Shown: positions 41,701 to 56,700, numbered from the stretch's first letter. The stretch: DNA of 64,000 bases from CAXBGS01 sp963975425 (GCA_963975425.1 CAXBGS010000003.1:124001-188000), one strand, 5' to 3'. The notes: a model not told the origin generated them from the sequence alone. A program made the numbers and translations.

Positions 41701-44700
41701 CCGTCCGACCTTCCACGCGGCAGTTACCTGGGATTCACACCGACGATCGCAGCCAGCGGAGGCATCGAATGGGTGTTCCCCGGCAACAGCGATGTCGTTC
41801 ATGGCCAACATCTATACAAGCCTGAATCACTGGATGTCGACCTTTATGAATTTGAGCTTAGCGTCGCCGGCAACCTGAATGCTGAGATCGTTGCGAACCG
41901 ACTGGCCGACGCCAGCACATTGGACGCACGCATGGCGTTGTTCCAGCAAGTCAGTGATGCGTTTGGTGATTCGCGATGGGAATTGGTGGCCGTCAACGAT
42001 GACTACTTTGGCCGCGATCCTTTCATCGAGTTGACACTGTCCAGTGGCATCTACGCGTTGGGCATTGCAGCGGAAGGCAACTCCTTCGACCCGAACTCAT
42101 CCGGCCACGGCAGCGGCGGGACCAGTGAAGGCGAGTATGACTTGCGACTCGATTTCATTCCAACCGCTGATCAAATCAACAACCTGGCGATGATGGACGC
42201 CGATGGAAGTATTTTCGATGGCGACCGCGACGGGCATGAAGGCGGAAACTATAACTTCTGGTTCAATGTTGCACCGGAGCGGGTCTCGGGGGCTTCGCCA
42301 AGTGCTGCCGCAGACGAAGTCATTTTTGTGCACAAAGGTTTCACTGGCACGAGTACCGGTGGGCCCAACGCGCCTTACAACAATCTAGGTGTCGCCATCG
42401 GACGCGCCTCGGCCGGCGATATCATTCGCGTCTTGGGGGACAAGGGTTTCGATGATGACATCGTCACTCCGATCGACAGCGACGCGTATCTGGTTGGACG
42501 CAGCGGCGCGACGTTGCCCGACGGTGCCAACGTCGAAATCCCGGCGGGTGTAACGTTGATGATCGACGGAGGAGCCGTCTTTAAAATGTCCGACAGCCGC
42601 ATCGTCGTCGGTTCCGATGAGGCGTCTGAGCGACTGGGCAGTGCCATCCAGGTGCTCGGCACCCCGGGTAACCAGGTCTATTTCACGAGTTACCAAGACG
42701 ACGTCAATGGCATCGGCACGCAAAGCAACCCGACCAACCAGGTACTCGCACCCGGCGACTGGGGCGGCATCGAAATCCGCGGCGATGTCGACCGCGCCAG
42801 TGGCAGAGTCGACCTGGAACGTGAAGGCGTTTTCATCAATTACATCAATCATGCGTATCTGAATTATGGTGGCGGTTCGGTCAGCGGTCGGACGATCGCG
42901 CCGATCGACGTCTCGAGCCAGCGACCAGAAATTTCCTTCAACACGATCCTGAACAGCGGATCGGCGGCGATTTCGGCCGATCCGAACGCGTTTGAATTCA
43001 CGACGTTTACCGAAAATCGTTACCAGCAGTTTGGCGAATTTGTCCCAGACTACGATCGGGTCGGTCCTGATTTCTATCGAAACCAACTGGAACGAAACGC
43101 ACAGAACGGCGTCTTTATCTCAATCGAAACGCTGCCCGGCGGGCGTCTGGAACAATTGCAAGTTTCGGCTCGACTGGACGACGATGACATCGTTCACATC
43201 CTCAGCGAAAACTTGCTGCTCGACGGATCGCCGGGTGGTCCATTTACCGAGTTTGACCCGGTCGGCCCCAGCCAGGGAACGCGTCCAGCGGTTTCCTCAC
43301 TCACGGTCAGCACGATTGAGTCGGGGAACCTGACCGACGGGACGTACACATACACGTACACGTTCGTCGATGCCTTTGGGAACGAGTCGCTGCCAAGCCA
43401 ACCCAAGACTTATGTGCTTGGTGGAACGACCGACGGCAGTGGATCGCTGCGCATCAATAACCTGCCTCGCGCGGGCGGCGATTTTGTCGGTCGCCGTATC
43501 TATCGCCAAGATGTGGGATCACCTGATTTCGTTTTGCTTGCTGAAATCGACGGTGTCGCAAATTCGTTCACCGACCACGGCAACCATACGTTCCGCACCG
43601 GTGCGACGATTCCGGCAAACGATCCGCTGTTCAGCGACGGCGCATCATTCCGACGTGGTTTACGCGATGCCGGATTGGTTATCGATCCCGGGTTGGTCAT
43701 CAAGTCCGGCGGCGCGCGGATCGAACTGGGCATGGGCACCACGTTGCTTGCCGAGGGAAACCAAGGCGACGAAATCATTTTCACTTCGCTCGCCGACGAT
43801 CGCTACGGCCGCGGCGGAACGTTCGACACCAACAACAATGTGTCCGTGCCCGGCAGTGACACCGATGGAGAGATCGGCGACTGGGGCGGCATCTATGCCG
43901 GCCGATTGAGCCGACTGAGTCTGGACCACGGCGTCATCGCCAATGCCGGCGGCGTGGTCGGACTGGTGGGTACGACGGGTGCGTTCAATGCCGTCGAAAT
44001 TCACGAGGCGGAAGCACGGATCGCGAACACGTTGTTCGAACGAATCGCAAGTGGGCAGGGCGGTGCGACAAACGAAGTTCGCGAAGGACGCGGTCCCAAT
44101 GACGAAGCCATCATTTACGTCGTCGGCGCCCAACCGATCCTGGTCGGCAATACTTTCGATGGTGACGATGACGCCGACAATGTCAATCCAGCTTCAGGAG
44201 CGACTTCCGACGGCGTGGTTGCAATCAGCATCAATGCGGATTCGCTAAACGCCGAATTCGTTTCTGACATTGGCCGTCAAACCGGGATCGTGGATATTTT
44301 CCCGGGCACGATCGGCAACCAAGGTCCCTTGGTCCGTGGAAACCAGATGGAGCGAGTGTTTCTGAATGCGATGCACATTCGCGAGCAAACCCTGACGACT
44401 GAGTCTGTCTGGGACGATACCGACATCGTGCATTTGGTAGCCGGCGAAATCAACATTCCGAACTTCCACACGGCGGGCGGCCTGCGTTTGCAGAGCAGCA
44501 ACGATGAATCGCTGGTGGTAAAACTCTTTGGCGACGATGCGGGATTCACCGCGGGCGGCCTACCGCTGGACATCAACGACCGCATCGGTGGCCGACTGCA
44601 CGTCATCGGCACCCCCGGGTTCCCCGTCATCCTTACGTCCGTCAATGACCCCAGTGTCGGCGCCGGCTTTGACCCGAAGGGACTTCCACAACGAGCAACG

Positions 44701-47700
44701 AACAATGTCGCATCGGCCGGCGACGGGTTACCGATTGGACCGGAAGTCGACAACGGTACAACGATCGACAATGACACGGCCGTCACAACGACAGGGTTCT
44801 TTGAAGTGACACCTCGCGGCGGCGGCGATATCGCCAGCAGTCGCGTCACGATCGATGGCAACACCGGTCAAATCGTTGGTGCCGACTTCATTTTCGACTT
44901 CAACAATTTCATTGACGTTGGAGGCAATGGAAACGGCATCAATCTACAAACATCCACGATCACGACGCCCCCCACACTGATCGGTGATGACCACGTCATT
45001 AGTGAAGGAACAATCACCGGAAATGGCGGCGCCGTCGTACGTTGGCGAGCTGAAACAACCATCGAAGATGGTGAAACGGTTGTTTTCAATCGCATCTTCC
45101 TTGATAGTGACGCGCCGCTTGGTGACTTAAGATTCATCAACTATCTCGACCAGGACGTGACAGTCAGCAGCGACATTCTGTATCCGGCAGGCACGCCCGG
45201 ACAGGATGACTTCCGTGCGTTCACCTTGGGCAACGCCGCTCGCGCCGGGTTCTCACAGGGCGGTATCTACCAACCGGCACCAGGGCAACTTGAAAACGCA
45301 ACGTACGCCGGCTGGGCTGCCGATGCGTATCCGCAGTTGCTAAACGTGATTGGCGCGGCGGGGACGACATACACCGTTGCCGGAAATATTGACACAACGG
45401 ATTTACCCGTCATCAATGACCCTGACTTGGGAACCATTTACGGGCCTCGCGATGTCACAACGGCGTTCGCTTGGGACGTCGACCCGTTGGCAACTTCGGC
45501 AACGATCACTTCGTTCTTGGAACTCATTCCGCGCAATCCCAATGCGTCCGCCGGCGAATGGAAAGGGATCACGCTTAATGAGTACAGCCATGACCGCAAT
45601 GTCGAAACGATCATCGAGCTGGAAACCGACATTTCGGGATTCGGTGACACCAATGATGATCCTGCGCTCAATGCACAGGACATCGGCCGGTTGGCAACCG
45701 GTGAAAAGTCGTCCGACGAGAATTTCCGCCTCGGCTTTACGATCAACGGTGCGATCGCCGTCCCCGGCGATGTTGACGTCTACGAGTTCGAGGGTACAGC
45801 TGGCACCCAGGTGTGGATCGATATCGATCGCACCGAATTTGGGCTCGACAGTGTTGTGGAACTCGTTGACATCGATGGCAACATCATCGCGTTGAGCGAC
45901 AACTCACGTGCGGAAAATGCTGACGTCGATAATTTACCGGCATACATGGGCGCGGGTCTGCCGATGCAATCGGATCCGTTGGCACTGCGCAATGTCGACG
46001 GCAGCTATCAGGATGCCTACAGCATTAATGATCGAGACGCAGGATTCCGTGTGGTCTTGCCGGGCACCGAAGGCAATAAGCGTCCGTACTTTATCCGGGT
46101 ACGCAGCGCACAGAATTCGATCGCGGACCTGATGGATGACTCGCGCATTGATCGCGGCAAGACGCAAGGCAGTTATCAACTGCAACTTCGACTGCGAGAG
46201 CAGGATGAATTTGCCGGTTCAACGATCCGACATGCCGATATTCGTTTTGCGACGACCGGCATCGAGTTGGTTGGGTTGCCGGCACACAGCCCCCTCGGCG
46301 GATCGGTTCATCACGCCGGCGGCAACAATGTGATCGATGCCGGCAATGTTGGGCAGTCGGATCGAGGCTTGATTTCAGCTGCCGGGTCGGTCAACGGCAA
46401 TCAAAACGGTTTCAACTTTAGCGTATCAACACCAGCGGTGGTGACCGACCCGAACGCGCTATCGCCGACGGTCGAAGAAGTCCCCGGCGCGATCGACAAC
46501 ACGTTTGACCGCGTCTCCGTTTCGATCGACGTCGATTACGCCGACGCCAACACGACCGCGTATTTGTTCAACGGCGATCATCTGATCGCCATCGGTACTG
46601 ATTCCAACATTCTGGACGACCGCACAATCCCCATCACGCCAATCGATGAAACCGATTTATCGCGTGGCAGCGATTCAGTTAGCGATCCATTCATTGGGCC
46701 GATCGAACTGCGTACGAGCGGTGACTATTCGGTTTACGTGTCTTCTAACAACCAAATCGCGAATGTCCTGAACCAATACACGAACGCAGGATCGGCAAAT
46801 ACTGGAATACGGCTAGAGCCGATCGATGGATACAATCGAATTGTCGATGAAAGATTCAGCGCAAACGGGGCCGCCGATGTGCAAGCGCAATCCGGCAATC
46901 CGTCCGATCTGACCGCATTGCAACCGGTTTTCGGAACCGGTGACGCGACAATTCACAAGTGGCACCTCGGCGACATTCCGCTGCTGGCGGTGACCGGGAA
47001 CGCGTTAAACGTATTCAACGCATTCACCGGCCGCCAAGATTCGCGACTTGTACCGGACATCAACACCAACCTGAATGCCGTTAGCAATCCGATTCGCGAT
47101 ATCGTCGCTTTCGCAGGAAATCCCGACGGTCAAATGTTTGGCATTGTCGAAAATCCGAACGGCAATAACGTTTTCAGTGACGCGACAGACGTGCGGTTCA
47201 TTTCCGCAGACGCATCGATAGCGACTTCCGCGAACCAAATCCAGACGAACACGTTCGAGGCGGCCATTAGTGCCGCGACCCCACCGGTCATCACCGCCGT
47301 CGCGTCGCCAAACGCGTCAGCGGCCGAGGGACTTAGTTTTAAGGCCGTTACTTATTGGAACAACCCGAATACGGTTGCGCGGGACACCGGCAACTTGCGA
47401 CGTTTGTATGCCGTTGCCGATCGCAATGATTTCAACGGAGTAACCGTTAGCGCCTTCACGGGCCAACAAGGCAATACGGTGGGAATCACTGGCGCGGTGC
47501 CAAATGTTCCCGTCCAGCAGCGCACGAACATGATCTTTATGCTCGATCCTGACACAGGCTCGGTCATCAATCGGTACAACGGCCAGAACCGCAACGGCAT
47601 TCCAGCTCAGTTCGCAGCGGCGTCGCCCAACAACTATTTCGCGAATGATCGAAACGGCGGGACAACGGGTGCATTGAACGGTCAAACGGGCGTCCCTGAA

Positions 47701-50700
47701 TACGTTCCGTTTTCCGGCACCGACGTCGTCGGACAGGTCGTTGTGCCGACGATCGGTTCGGTCACCAGTGTCGCCTCTAACGAAACTTCGGTCTTCGCTT
47801 TTACTGACTTGGGCGAAATATTTCGATATGACGTGATCGATAGCGGCAACGCATTTGGTGATTTAGTCCCGAACGATTTGGCTGACCCTGCGACGCCCGG
47901 GGCCGAGACCGGACGCATTCTGGATGTCGACGGCAATTTACTCACATTCGCCGCCGTCACCAGTGGACCGATCAATCATGAATTGATCGATGACGGTGAC
48001 GACGACACCATCACACGATATTTCTTTGGTGTGAAAGCGGGCACGGACGAACTATATGCGTTCAACCTAGACGATATCGAATCTGGCGATGCAACCGCCG
48101 TGCGTGTTTTCCGTAATGCCGCGGGACAAACGTCGCTACAAAACTTTGATTCATCCGACGTCGCCGGTCTGTACTTCAGCCCACTGGATCAGAATCTGTG
48201 GCACCTCAGCGACACCACGGCGACGGAACCAGGACACGGCGTCCCACCGTTCAACGGCGATCTTACCAATCCGTATGTCAACAATAACGAGGCAAGCCGA
48301 CCGAATCGAAACGGTGGCGGTTCGCTGTTCTTTGGATTTGACCCGTTAGATGATGACTTCAACCACCTGAGCGAAAATCGCATCTACCCTCAGCCCAGCA
48401 ATGGAAATCAGTTTGTTCCTGGCACTCAACCGTTCGGGTTCGACAACGGGACTGCGTTCCCGGGCGGCGCCTATGGCACGATCGAGAGCAAGTCGATCGA
48501 CCTATCCAGCATCGCAGCGGACGACTTGCCGTTCCTATATTTCAACTACAAGTTAGGCTCTGAGGATGCCGAAATTGACGGCCCCAACAACAACCCCAAC
48601 GAATTCATGCGAGACTCGCTGCGCGTGCTTGTCTCTGGCGACGACAACCAATGGAAACTGGTCGCCACCAACAATGCCGGGCACGTACAAAACGGGAACA
48701 CGAACACGCCGGATTACCAAGAGTTCAACTCGCTTTACAGTGGCGGATACTTTGATTCGGTCAATCAAGTTTATGTTCAAGAACTGTTCGATGACGGCAA
48801 CAACTATCGCCAAGCCCGTATCGACTTAGCTCCCTTCGCGGGAAACAAGAACGTCAACATCCGATTCGAATACAGTTCGGCGGGTGAGTTGCGTCCTGAC
48901 CAGAGCGAATTACACGGCGTTCCTGGCAAACTGATCGAAGACGGTTACACGTTTGAAATCGAAGGCCGAACGTTCGAGTTTGATCTTGGGTTGGTTCTTG
49001 ACCTGCCATCGGGCGAAAATCTCAGTGACGGTGATAGACTGCAATACACCTCGGGTGGCGTGACGCGAACATTGTTCGAGTTCACCAGCGGGGTGCCCAG
49101 CGCGTCGCAAGTTAATTTCTCCGACAACGATTCGGCAACGGACATCACCAACAAAGTTCTTGCGTACCTGAACACGACCCTGAATCCGCTAATCGGCGAT
49201 CTTTCGGCAACGTCCGATCCAGAGGCTCCCTCGCGAATTAGCATGCCGAACGTGAATAAAGATGTCACGTACAGCACCGTCGGATTACCGCCAGAGTTCT
49301 TAGTGTCGACACCCGGCCTCAGCGTTCCCTCCAATTTCCCGGTCAACATTGCCAGATCTGATACGGCCTCGATGGTGCGTGACGCAATGGTCGAATCCCT
49401 GATCAATTCGACACTGGTCGACCCAGCAGTGGTGGGGACACCGGACGCTTCGGTTGCCTTCCCGACGATCGGCGATGCAGGAATACGAATCTATTCGGGG
49501 ATCAATCAAGCTGGCGATACCCTCGCGGTGATCAACGGTCAAGATTACGGCGGCGCCCACCCCGGCAGCCCGTTCGGGCTGTACAACGATGAGGACGGCG
49601 ACTCCTTTGCAGATCCGGCCAACGTTCAAATCACGGAGAACAATGCGGCGTCTTCGGTGCACATCGATGACATCGTGATCGGGCTGGCCGAACGCGGCGA
49701 GATGGTCATCGGCGCCCCGGCGGATAACACTTTCATCAATAATCCGGCCAACCAAGTTCTTCCAGAAAACAATCAAACGTTCAACACGTATCGCCGAGCC
49801 TTATCTGGCGTTGGTCCGGGTACGGGCATCGTTACACAAACGGATTATCAACTGGAGATCCGCACCAGTCGCGAATACGCCGACAATGCTCCGTCCGGAT
49901 TACTTGCGAGACCGATTGATTCGTACTATTCGCCCAACCAGCGGCTAGCCGAAGGCGTCAGCATTTTCGTCGCACACGCCGGGGCAGGGATCACCGACGC
50001 GGACTACTTTACGCTGTCCAATGGCGTCGAAACGATCGAGTTCGAATACAACGATGTCGGCAACGATGGACTCGGGGGTGACGGCATCCTGGATCCGTCA
50101 CGAATCGCCATCGACTACCGGCCAATCGACACTCGCGGCGAGATCGCGGCAAGAATTATCGAAGCCATCAATCGTCCGGGCGTGCAATCGATTCTGGGAA
50201 TTCGCGCGACGACCAGCGGCGGCTTGTTGGTCGATACGTCCGACAGTGTGATCGCACTGCATGGCCGAGCGTCTGCGGACGTCTTTGGTCGTGTCGACTT
50301 CGATCCCGTCAATAATGCGAGCAACGAATTCGACATTCGCATTGCGGACATGCAAAAGTTAATCGATCTCAGCCCCAACTCGGACCCGATCGTGTTCCAC
50401 TTGGTCGACGACGACCTGGGACTGCGACGAACGTTCCAGTTCGTCAAGAATCCCGGCGGTGACTATCCGAATGCGTTTGCGAACACATCGCGAATCAACA
50501 TCAACAACGTTACCGACAGCAGCATCGTCGCGGCGAGGCTACTTGACGCACTAAACGCGCAAGGATTCGCAGTCGCCGCGAATCAACCCTCCTCCGGTAA
50601 CAGCGTTCGCATTGTCTTGAAAAACCCGCTCGGTTTCGTATCTGGCAGCGACGCGATTCAGGCAGGTTATCTCGATCACCTTGTTGGGATCGTCAACGGC

Positions 50701-53700
50701 GGCGACGACGTCAAGGGCGAGGACCTGTCAGACGCCAATCGCTTTATCGACCAGGGCCAGATCATTATTCAAGCGACCAGCGTCTTTGCTTCATCGAACT
50801 ACGGCATCGATGCTCGTGCGACCACCGATGCAAACGGGCTGCCTCTTCCGGGGCCAGTCCGCAATCTTCCTGTGGACAATACTGCGAATCTCTTGCCAGG
50901 CGTCGTTTTGCAAAACAACCTGCTAGTCGGCAACCAGCAGGGTGGAATTCGCATCGCCGGTGGCGGCCCCAACGACAATGTCTCGGCTCCGTTCGCGCGA
51001 GTTGTCAACAATACCGTCTTTGGTGCCGAACAGCCCAATGGAATCGGTATCCGGATCGAAAATGGTGCCGCACCGACGCTGATGAACAACGCGATTGCCA
51101 ACACCAACAACGCGATCTCTCGCAGCGGCAATACGGACCCGAACCAAATCGTGGTACTGGGAACATTGTTCCAAGACAACAACACAAACTTGCCGGCTGG
51201 ACTGGTCGATCCGTTCCAATTCGTGGTCACGACACCAGGCGGCACTTCGCAGTTCCGCGACACCATGTTCGGTGGTGGCGGAACACCGTATGAAGTGAAC
51301 TTTTATCCGAACGAAGTCATCGACAGCCTGCTGATCGACAGCAGCATGAAAAGCCGCGAGGAACGCAGCGAGCTCGATAACGTCAAGACCGCCGTCGGTA
51401 TCGCTCCGAGCCCAATCATCGCACCGGACACCGATCTGGTCGGTCGCAAACGTCTGAACGACCCGCTGGTCAATCCGAACATCGGCGGCCAGGGTTCATC
51501 GGTATTCCAAGACCGCGGAGCGCTGGATAGCAGCGATGACGAAGGCCCGATCGCGAGGTTGCTGCGTCCCTTGGACAATGACTCGGCGGACCTGGACAAC
51601 GAATTGCTGGTCACGACCGTGTTCCGCGGTGATGACATTAACAACCCGAGTGATGTCAGCGAACTGAGTGATTCGCTGTTGACGCACTTTGCGATTCAGT
51701 TGATCGAACCGACCGGTATCGGCCCGGACATCAACACGATTTCTTCCGATCAAGTCATTGTGACCGAGAATGGCAGACTGTTGAGCGAAGGTGCCGAATA
51801 CACGTTTGGGTACAGCATCAGCAGCCGACAGATTCGCCTGACACCAACGGCGGGCTTATGGAAACCTGATGCGGTTTACGAAATCACGCTGCTCAATGAA
51901 GATCATTTACGTGTCGACACCAACAGTCCAACCAACTCGTTAGATACAGGCACCGGTTTTGACATCGCCGACGGCGATCAGCTAGAGGTTGTCGGCGACG
52001 TGCCCGTCACCTTTGAATACGACAGTGGCTACGTGTTGCAACTGGGCCAGCCGCTGGTGATCGAAGTCAATTCGGGAATCGGCAATACAGGTGTACGGTT
52101 TGGCGACACAGTCACACTGGAATACGACGTCGACCAAGACCGACTGACCGACAACTCGCGCACCGTCGTACTGGAATTTGTCGCACCCGGCGATTCGGCG
52201 AACGCCGGCAATATCCCCGTGCCAGTCGCACTCGGGTTCACCCCCGATCAAGTTTCCGATGCGTTGCTTGCTGCACTGCAAGGCGACATCTCGGGCGGCG
52301 GTCAAACGATACGTGACTACTTGGTCATCAACCCGTTCCGGATTCCAGGCGGGATCCAGCTGAACGCGTTCTTGCGCCAGACCGTCTCGGTCGAAAACAC
52401 GAACGGTTCGATCACCAGTATCGGCAACACTTTTTCGGTCACCGACGGTCACCGATTCAGCTACACCACAGCGGGTGGGATCGACGGACTGACTCAGCAA
52501 TTCCGTATCGATGTCATCAATGACATCGGGACCGCAGAAACTCAGGTCACCGAAGACCGACTGCTGGACAACGATTCGATCGTCAGTGTCGCGGACGCCA
52601 GTGGTTTTGCAGCCGGCGATTTCATACGCGTCGCTAGCGAAATCATGCTGATCAGCAGCGTCGCTGGAAACGATTTAACGGTCGCACGGGCACAACTCGG
52701 CAGCAAGGCGGCACTGGCTTACGCGGGAGCCGAAGTGGTCCTGCTGCAGCCTTCAGGAATCACATCTGTCGCCGCGACTGCCGATGCCACATCCGCGACG
52801 ATCGAGGTTCATGATGCGGTCGCACTAGGCGTCAGTCCCGGCGACTACGTTCGCGTGGGCACAGAGATCGTGCGTGTTGACGTGGTCACCGGCGACCAGC
52901 TAACGGTGACCCGCGGCCAGTTAGGAACCGACGGCGTTGTCCACGCTGCCAACACCGTGGTTGCCTTGGTCAGATCCCAGCGCACGACAACCCTTGACGA
53001 GATGCGGATTGGTCCGAGTGGTCAGCCCGAACCGGCAACTCTGTTGCCGAACGACACGGTCATCGAAGTCATCAAACTTGACACGTTCGATCCGATCAAT
53101 GGTGACTTGTTACGAATCGGCGACGAAGTGCTGACCATCATCGATATCGTCGACAACGGCACGACTTTATCTATCACGGTGGATCGTGGCGCGTTTGATA
53201 CACCGGTCGTCGAGGTTCCTGTTGGCAGCGAAGTCACCGTGATCGACAGCAACATCGCTCCGATCTATCTGTTTGCCACCGATACACTGGACGACCGAGA
53301 CGTCGAACCCAACGGTGTGCGAATTGGTGTGGCATCGAAGATCGCGAGGACGCTGCGAGAATTTGGCGACGCCGACAGCGACACGGACTTGCGACTTCCA
53401 CACGCGCAGGGCATCGACAATGGTCGCGTCTATCTAGGCGGACAAGTTGGCGACGTTGTCAATCTGCGAAGCGGGATGGACGATGGCTTGGGAGCCGCAA
53501 TCATCGCCGAACCGGGTGTCACTGGGGGACTGTCCCTGGTGATCCCCGATGCGATCGACATCCCTGGGCTCGACGGAGAGCAGCTGACCATCACAGACAG
53601 CTCGGTCACCCCCGCCGTGACGACGACGTTCGAGTTTTCACTCGATGCGAACGTGCCGCTGGGCGTGGAACTCGTCCGCATCAATAACGTGGCAAGCCCG

Positions 53701-56700
53701 AGCGAGTTGGTTGCACAGCTTGCTCAAGCGATCGCCAATGCGAACATTGGACTGAGTCCCACGGCAGACCCCAACGACGCGAATGTGCTGCGACTGAACG
53801 AAAGCTTCCAGATTTCGATCGACACCATGTCAACCGGCTTTGGCACCGTCGGCGTCACCGGTGGCGCCGTACCGATCCCGTTCATTCCGGATGTTTCCTT
53901 CCCGGCTGAAGCGGTGGCAGCTGGACTGCTGGATGCGATCACGCACCAGCCCGCACTTGGATTGACGGGATTCGCGGTTGGCGGTGGCCGGTTCTACCTC
54001 AAGAGCGATGGCAGCACCAACCTGTCTGCCGATCAAATCGTCTTGACGCCGCTGGGTCGGCTCGACATCGGCCAAGAAGCGATCGTGGGGATCAAGGACC
54101 TTGCTGGAAACAACCTGCAACCGAACCGACCGGTCGATCAGACCAAGTTCACGATTCTGTTGGGTGAGCAAGAGTTGGATTACGGTGATGCGGACTCAAT
54201 TCGCTCGCCGGGACGCGCGCCGCAGACCAGATCCGAAGTCATCGCCGCGGGAATCCAAAACGATGCTGCCCGTCACGTCATACTTACCGGCATCGGATTC
54301 GAATCGGATCCTAAACTCGGCCGGGTCGTCGACGGCGAAGTCAACGGAGTGCCTAGTGTCGGTGCGGACTCAGACGACGATAGTGCGACGGGGACGATCA
54401 GCGTCTCGGTTGATGAAAACGCCACCCGCGTGACGGTTGCGGGCATTGCTGGATTTGCCGGTCGCGAAAACGACTTTGTGCAGATCGACGATGAATACTT
54501 GAAGATCGTCGCGATCGACGGAAACGAACTCGTCGTGCTTCGCGGTCAAGCAGGCACCGTCAACGTTTCGCATTCGGCGGGAACGACCGTTGAACTGGTC
54601 GACGATGAAGAGGGCGTGACCCTTGACTCGCTGCGTGCGGTCTTTAACGCATCGCTGAACGGCGAACAGACCGCGTTGATCGATCTTGAGGTATCCGACT
54701 ATGGAGTGATCGACGCCTGGGTTGACTGGAATCGTGATGGAGACTTCAGCGATTCCTTCGAACGTCAACTCTCGAGGGTTTCTGTATGGCCCGGCATGAC
54801 GAGTTTGCCGATCCGTGTACCAACGCAATCCGATATCGGATTCGATGTCACCGGTCCGGCGTTCGGCACCGACGCGATTCTGCGCGTCCGCGTCAGTCAG
54901 AACGGCGGGCTGCGGGCCGACCAAATCGCGGTCGGCGGTGAGATCGAGGATCACTTGATTCACTTGATTCGCGGCACGGAGCCGGATGTTGATACGGATC
55001 TGCCCAACAACGGAAACCCAACCTTCGTCTGGGACGAAGATGCCAATGGCGGCTTGTTCGACAGTTCGACCGGCAGCACTTTTAATCCGGCCAATCCAAA
55101 CCACGGCGTGATCCCGCCAGGGGCGACGGATGCCGACGGCGATGCAATTTTCGCGCTCGAAGTTGTCAACCCGCACACCGGACGCGTTTCTATCGTTGCT
55201 GATGGCGGAACACTTGTCGGACTGCAAGACTCGCTCGGCCGGACGGCCGGGAACTTGACCATGACGACTGACGGAAACTTCACGTTCGACACCGTCGCCG
55301 ACTACAACACGCAAACGTTGAAAGGGCCTGATCAGATCGTCGGCACCGCCGACGATGGCCCAACACCGGAACTGACGTTCCTGTACCGCATCGTTGATGC
55401 GACGGGCGTGCCAAGCACCGAGTTCGGCACCGTCACCTTGGTCGTCAATCCGGTCAACGATGTACCGACCATCGATGACCCCAGCGATTTCGTTCCGCCT
55501 GCGGATTTTGTTGGTGCCAACGCACTGAACGAAGACGATCCGACGCAAACGGTCAACCTCAGCGGTATCACAACCGGTGCCGGCGAGACGCAACAACTTC
55601 GCGTCTACTCGACCAGCGACAACACTCTTCTGATCCCCGATCCATCGGTCATCTATGACGGGATCGAAACAACCGGAACACTGTCCTTCACACCTGAAAA
55701 GGACATCTATGGCGATGCGGTGATCACGATCTTTGTCGAAGACGGCGGCATCGATGGTGACCTTAGCACCACGACAGACAATGACACGACTTCGGTCAGC
55801 TTTACGGTGACGGTCAATCCGGTCAACGACGCCCCGATCGCTCATGACCGAGCCTTCCAGGGGACCGAAGCACACGAGGCCGGTGGCGATGATCCCAACA
55901 CCGAACCGTTTGTCATTCCGTTTACCAAAGCCGACTTGCTCAACGGCAACGCCAGCGATGGCGAAACTCCCGTGCAGCCCGGTCCTACGGTAGCGATCAG
56001 CCCGTACGACGAAGGCAACCAGGTTACTCCGCTGGACGCCAGTTCGCCGATGCAAGTCGTGCGATTCGAATTTCCCGTCACATCGGGTTTGGCTGCCATT
56101 GACGTGCTCACGGACGAAACCAACTTGATCGCGGGATCTGGATACGCCGTGCGCACCACGTCGACCGGAACGCTGAGATTCAATTTCAGCGGGGGTCAAT
56201 TCGTCGACGGTTTGTATACACCATTCCCCGAATACAACCGACAAATCGAATTCCCGGCCGTCGCAGAAACGTTCTCGTACGTCATCTTGGATGACGGCGT
56301 TTCGATCTTGCCCGGCCCTGGCGGTACGCCATCGACGATTGTTGAGCCGAAACGATCCGCGCCGGCAGAAATCAGCCTGACGATCGTTGAAACCAACGAC
56401 GCGCCGGTCTTCCCGCCGTCGTTTGATCACAACCCGGCGATTGTCGAAATCGAACCCGGCGATACGCCAGAAGTCGTGGTCGATATTATCCCCGAGGCTT
56501 CAGAACTGATCACGCCGGGTCCATTGACCCCGCCGCTGACATCGCTTGACGAACTGGCGCAGCAAGACGTGACGATCGAATTCATCCCAGTCAATATCCC
56601 GGGTGGAACCGTCGCGGTTCCTTACGGCCCAGACAGCCTGATGGCACAGGCTCCGGTCTTATTGGCCGACGGGACGCTAATGATCTATCCGACGCCCGAC

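Noticed and set aside
54370..56430. 686-codon open frame on the minus strand
   Set aside because: Antisense shadow of GP3. Asp/Val-rich coding with third-position GC leaves the opposite strand free of stops; the product has no motif or repeat of its own.
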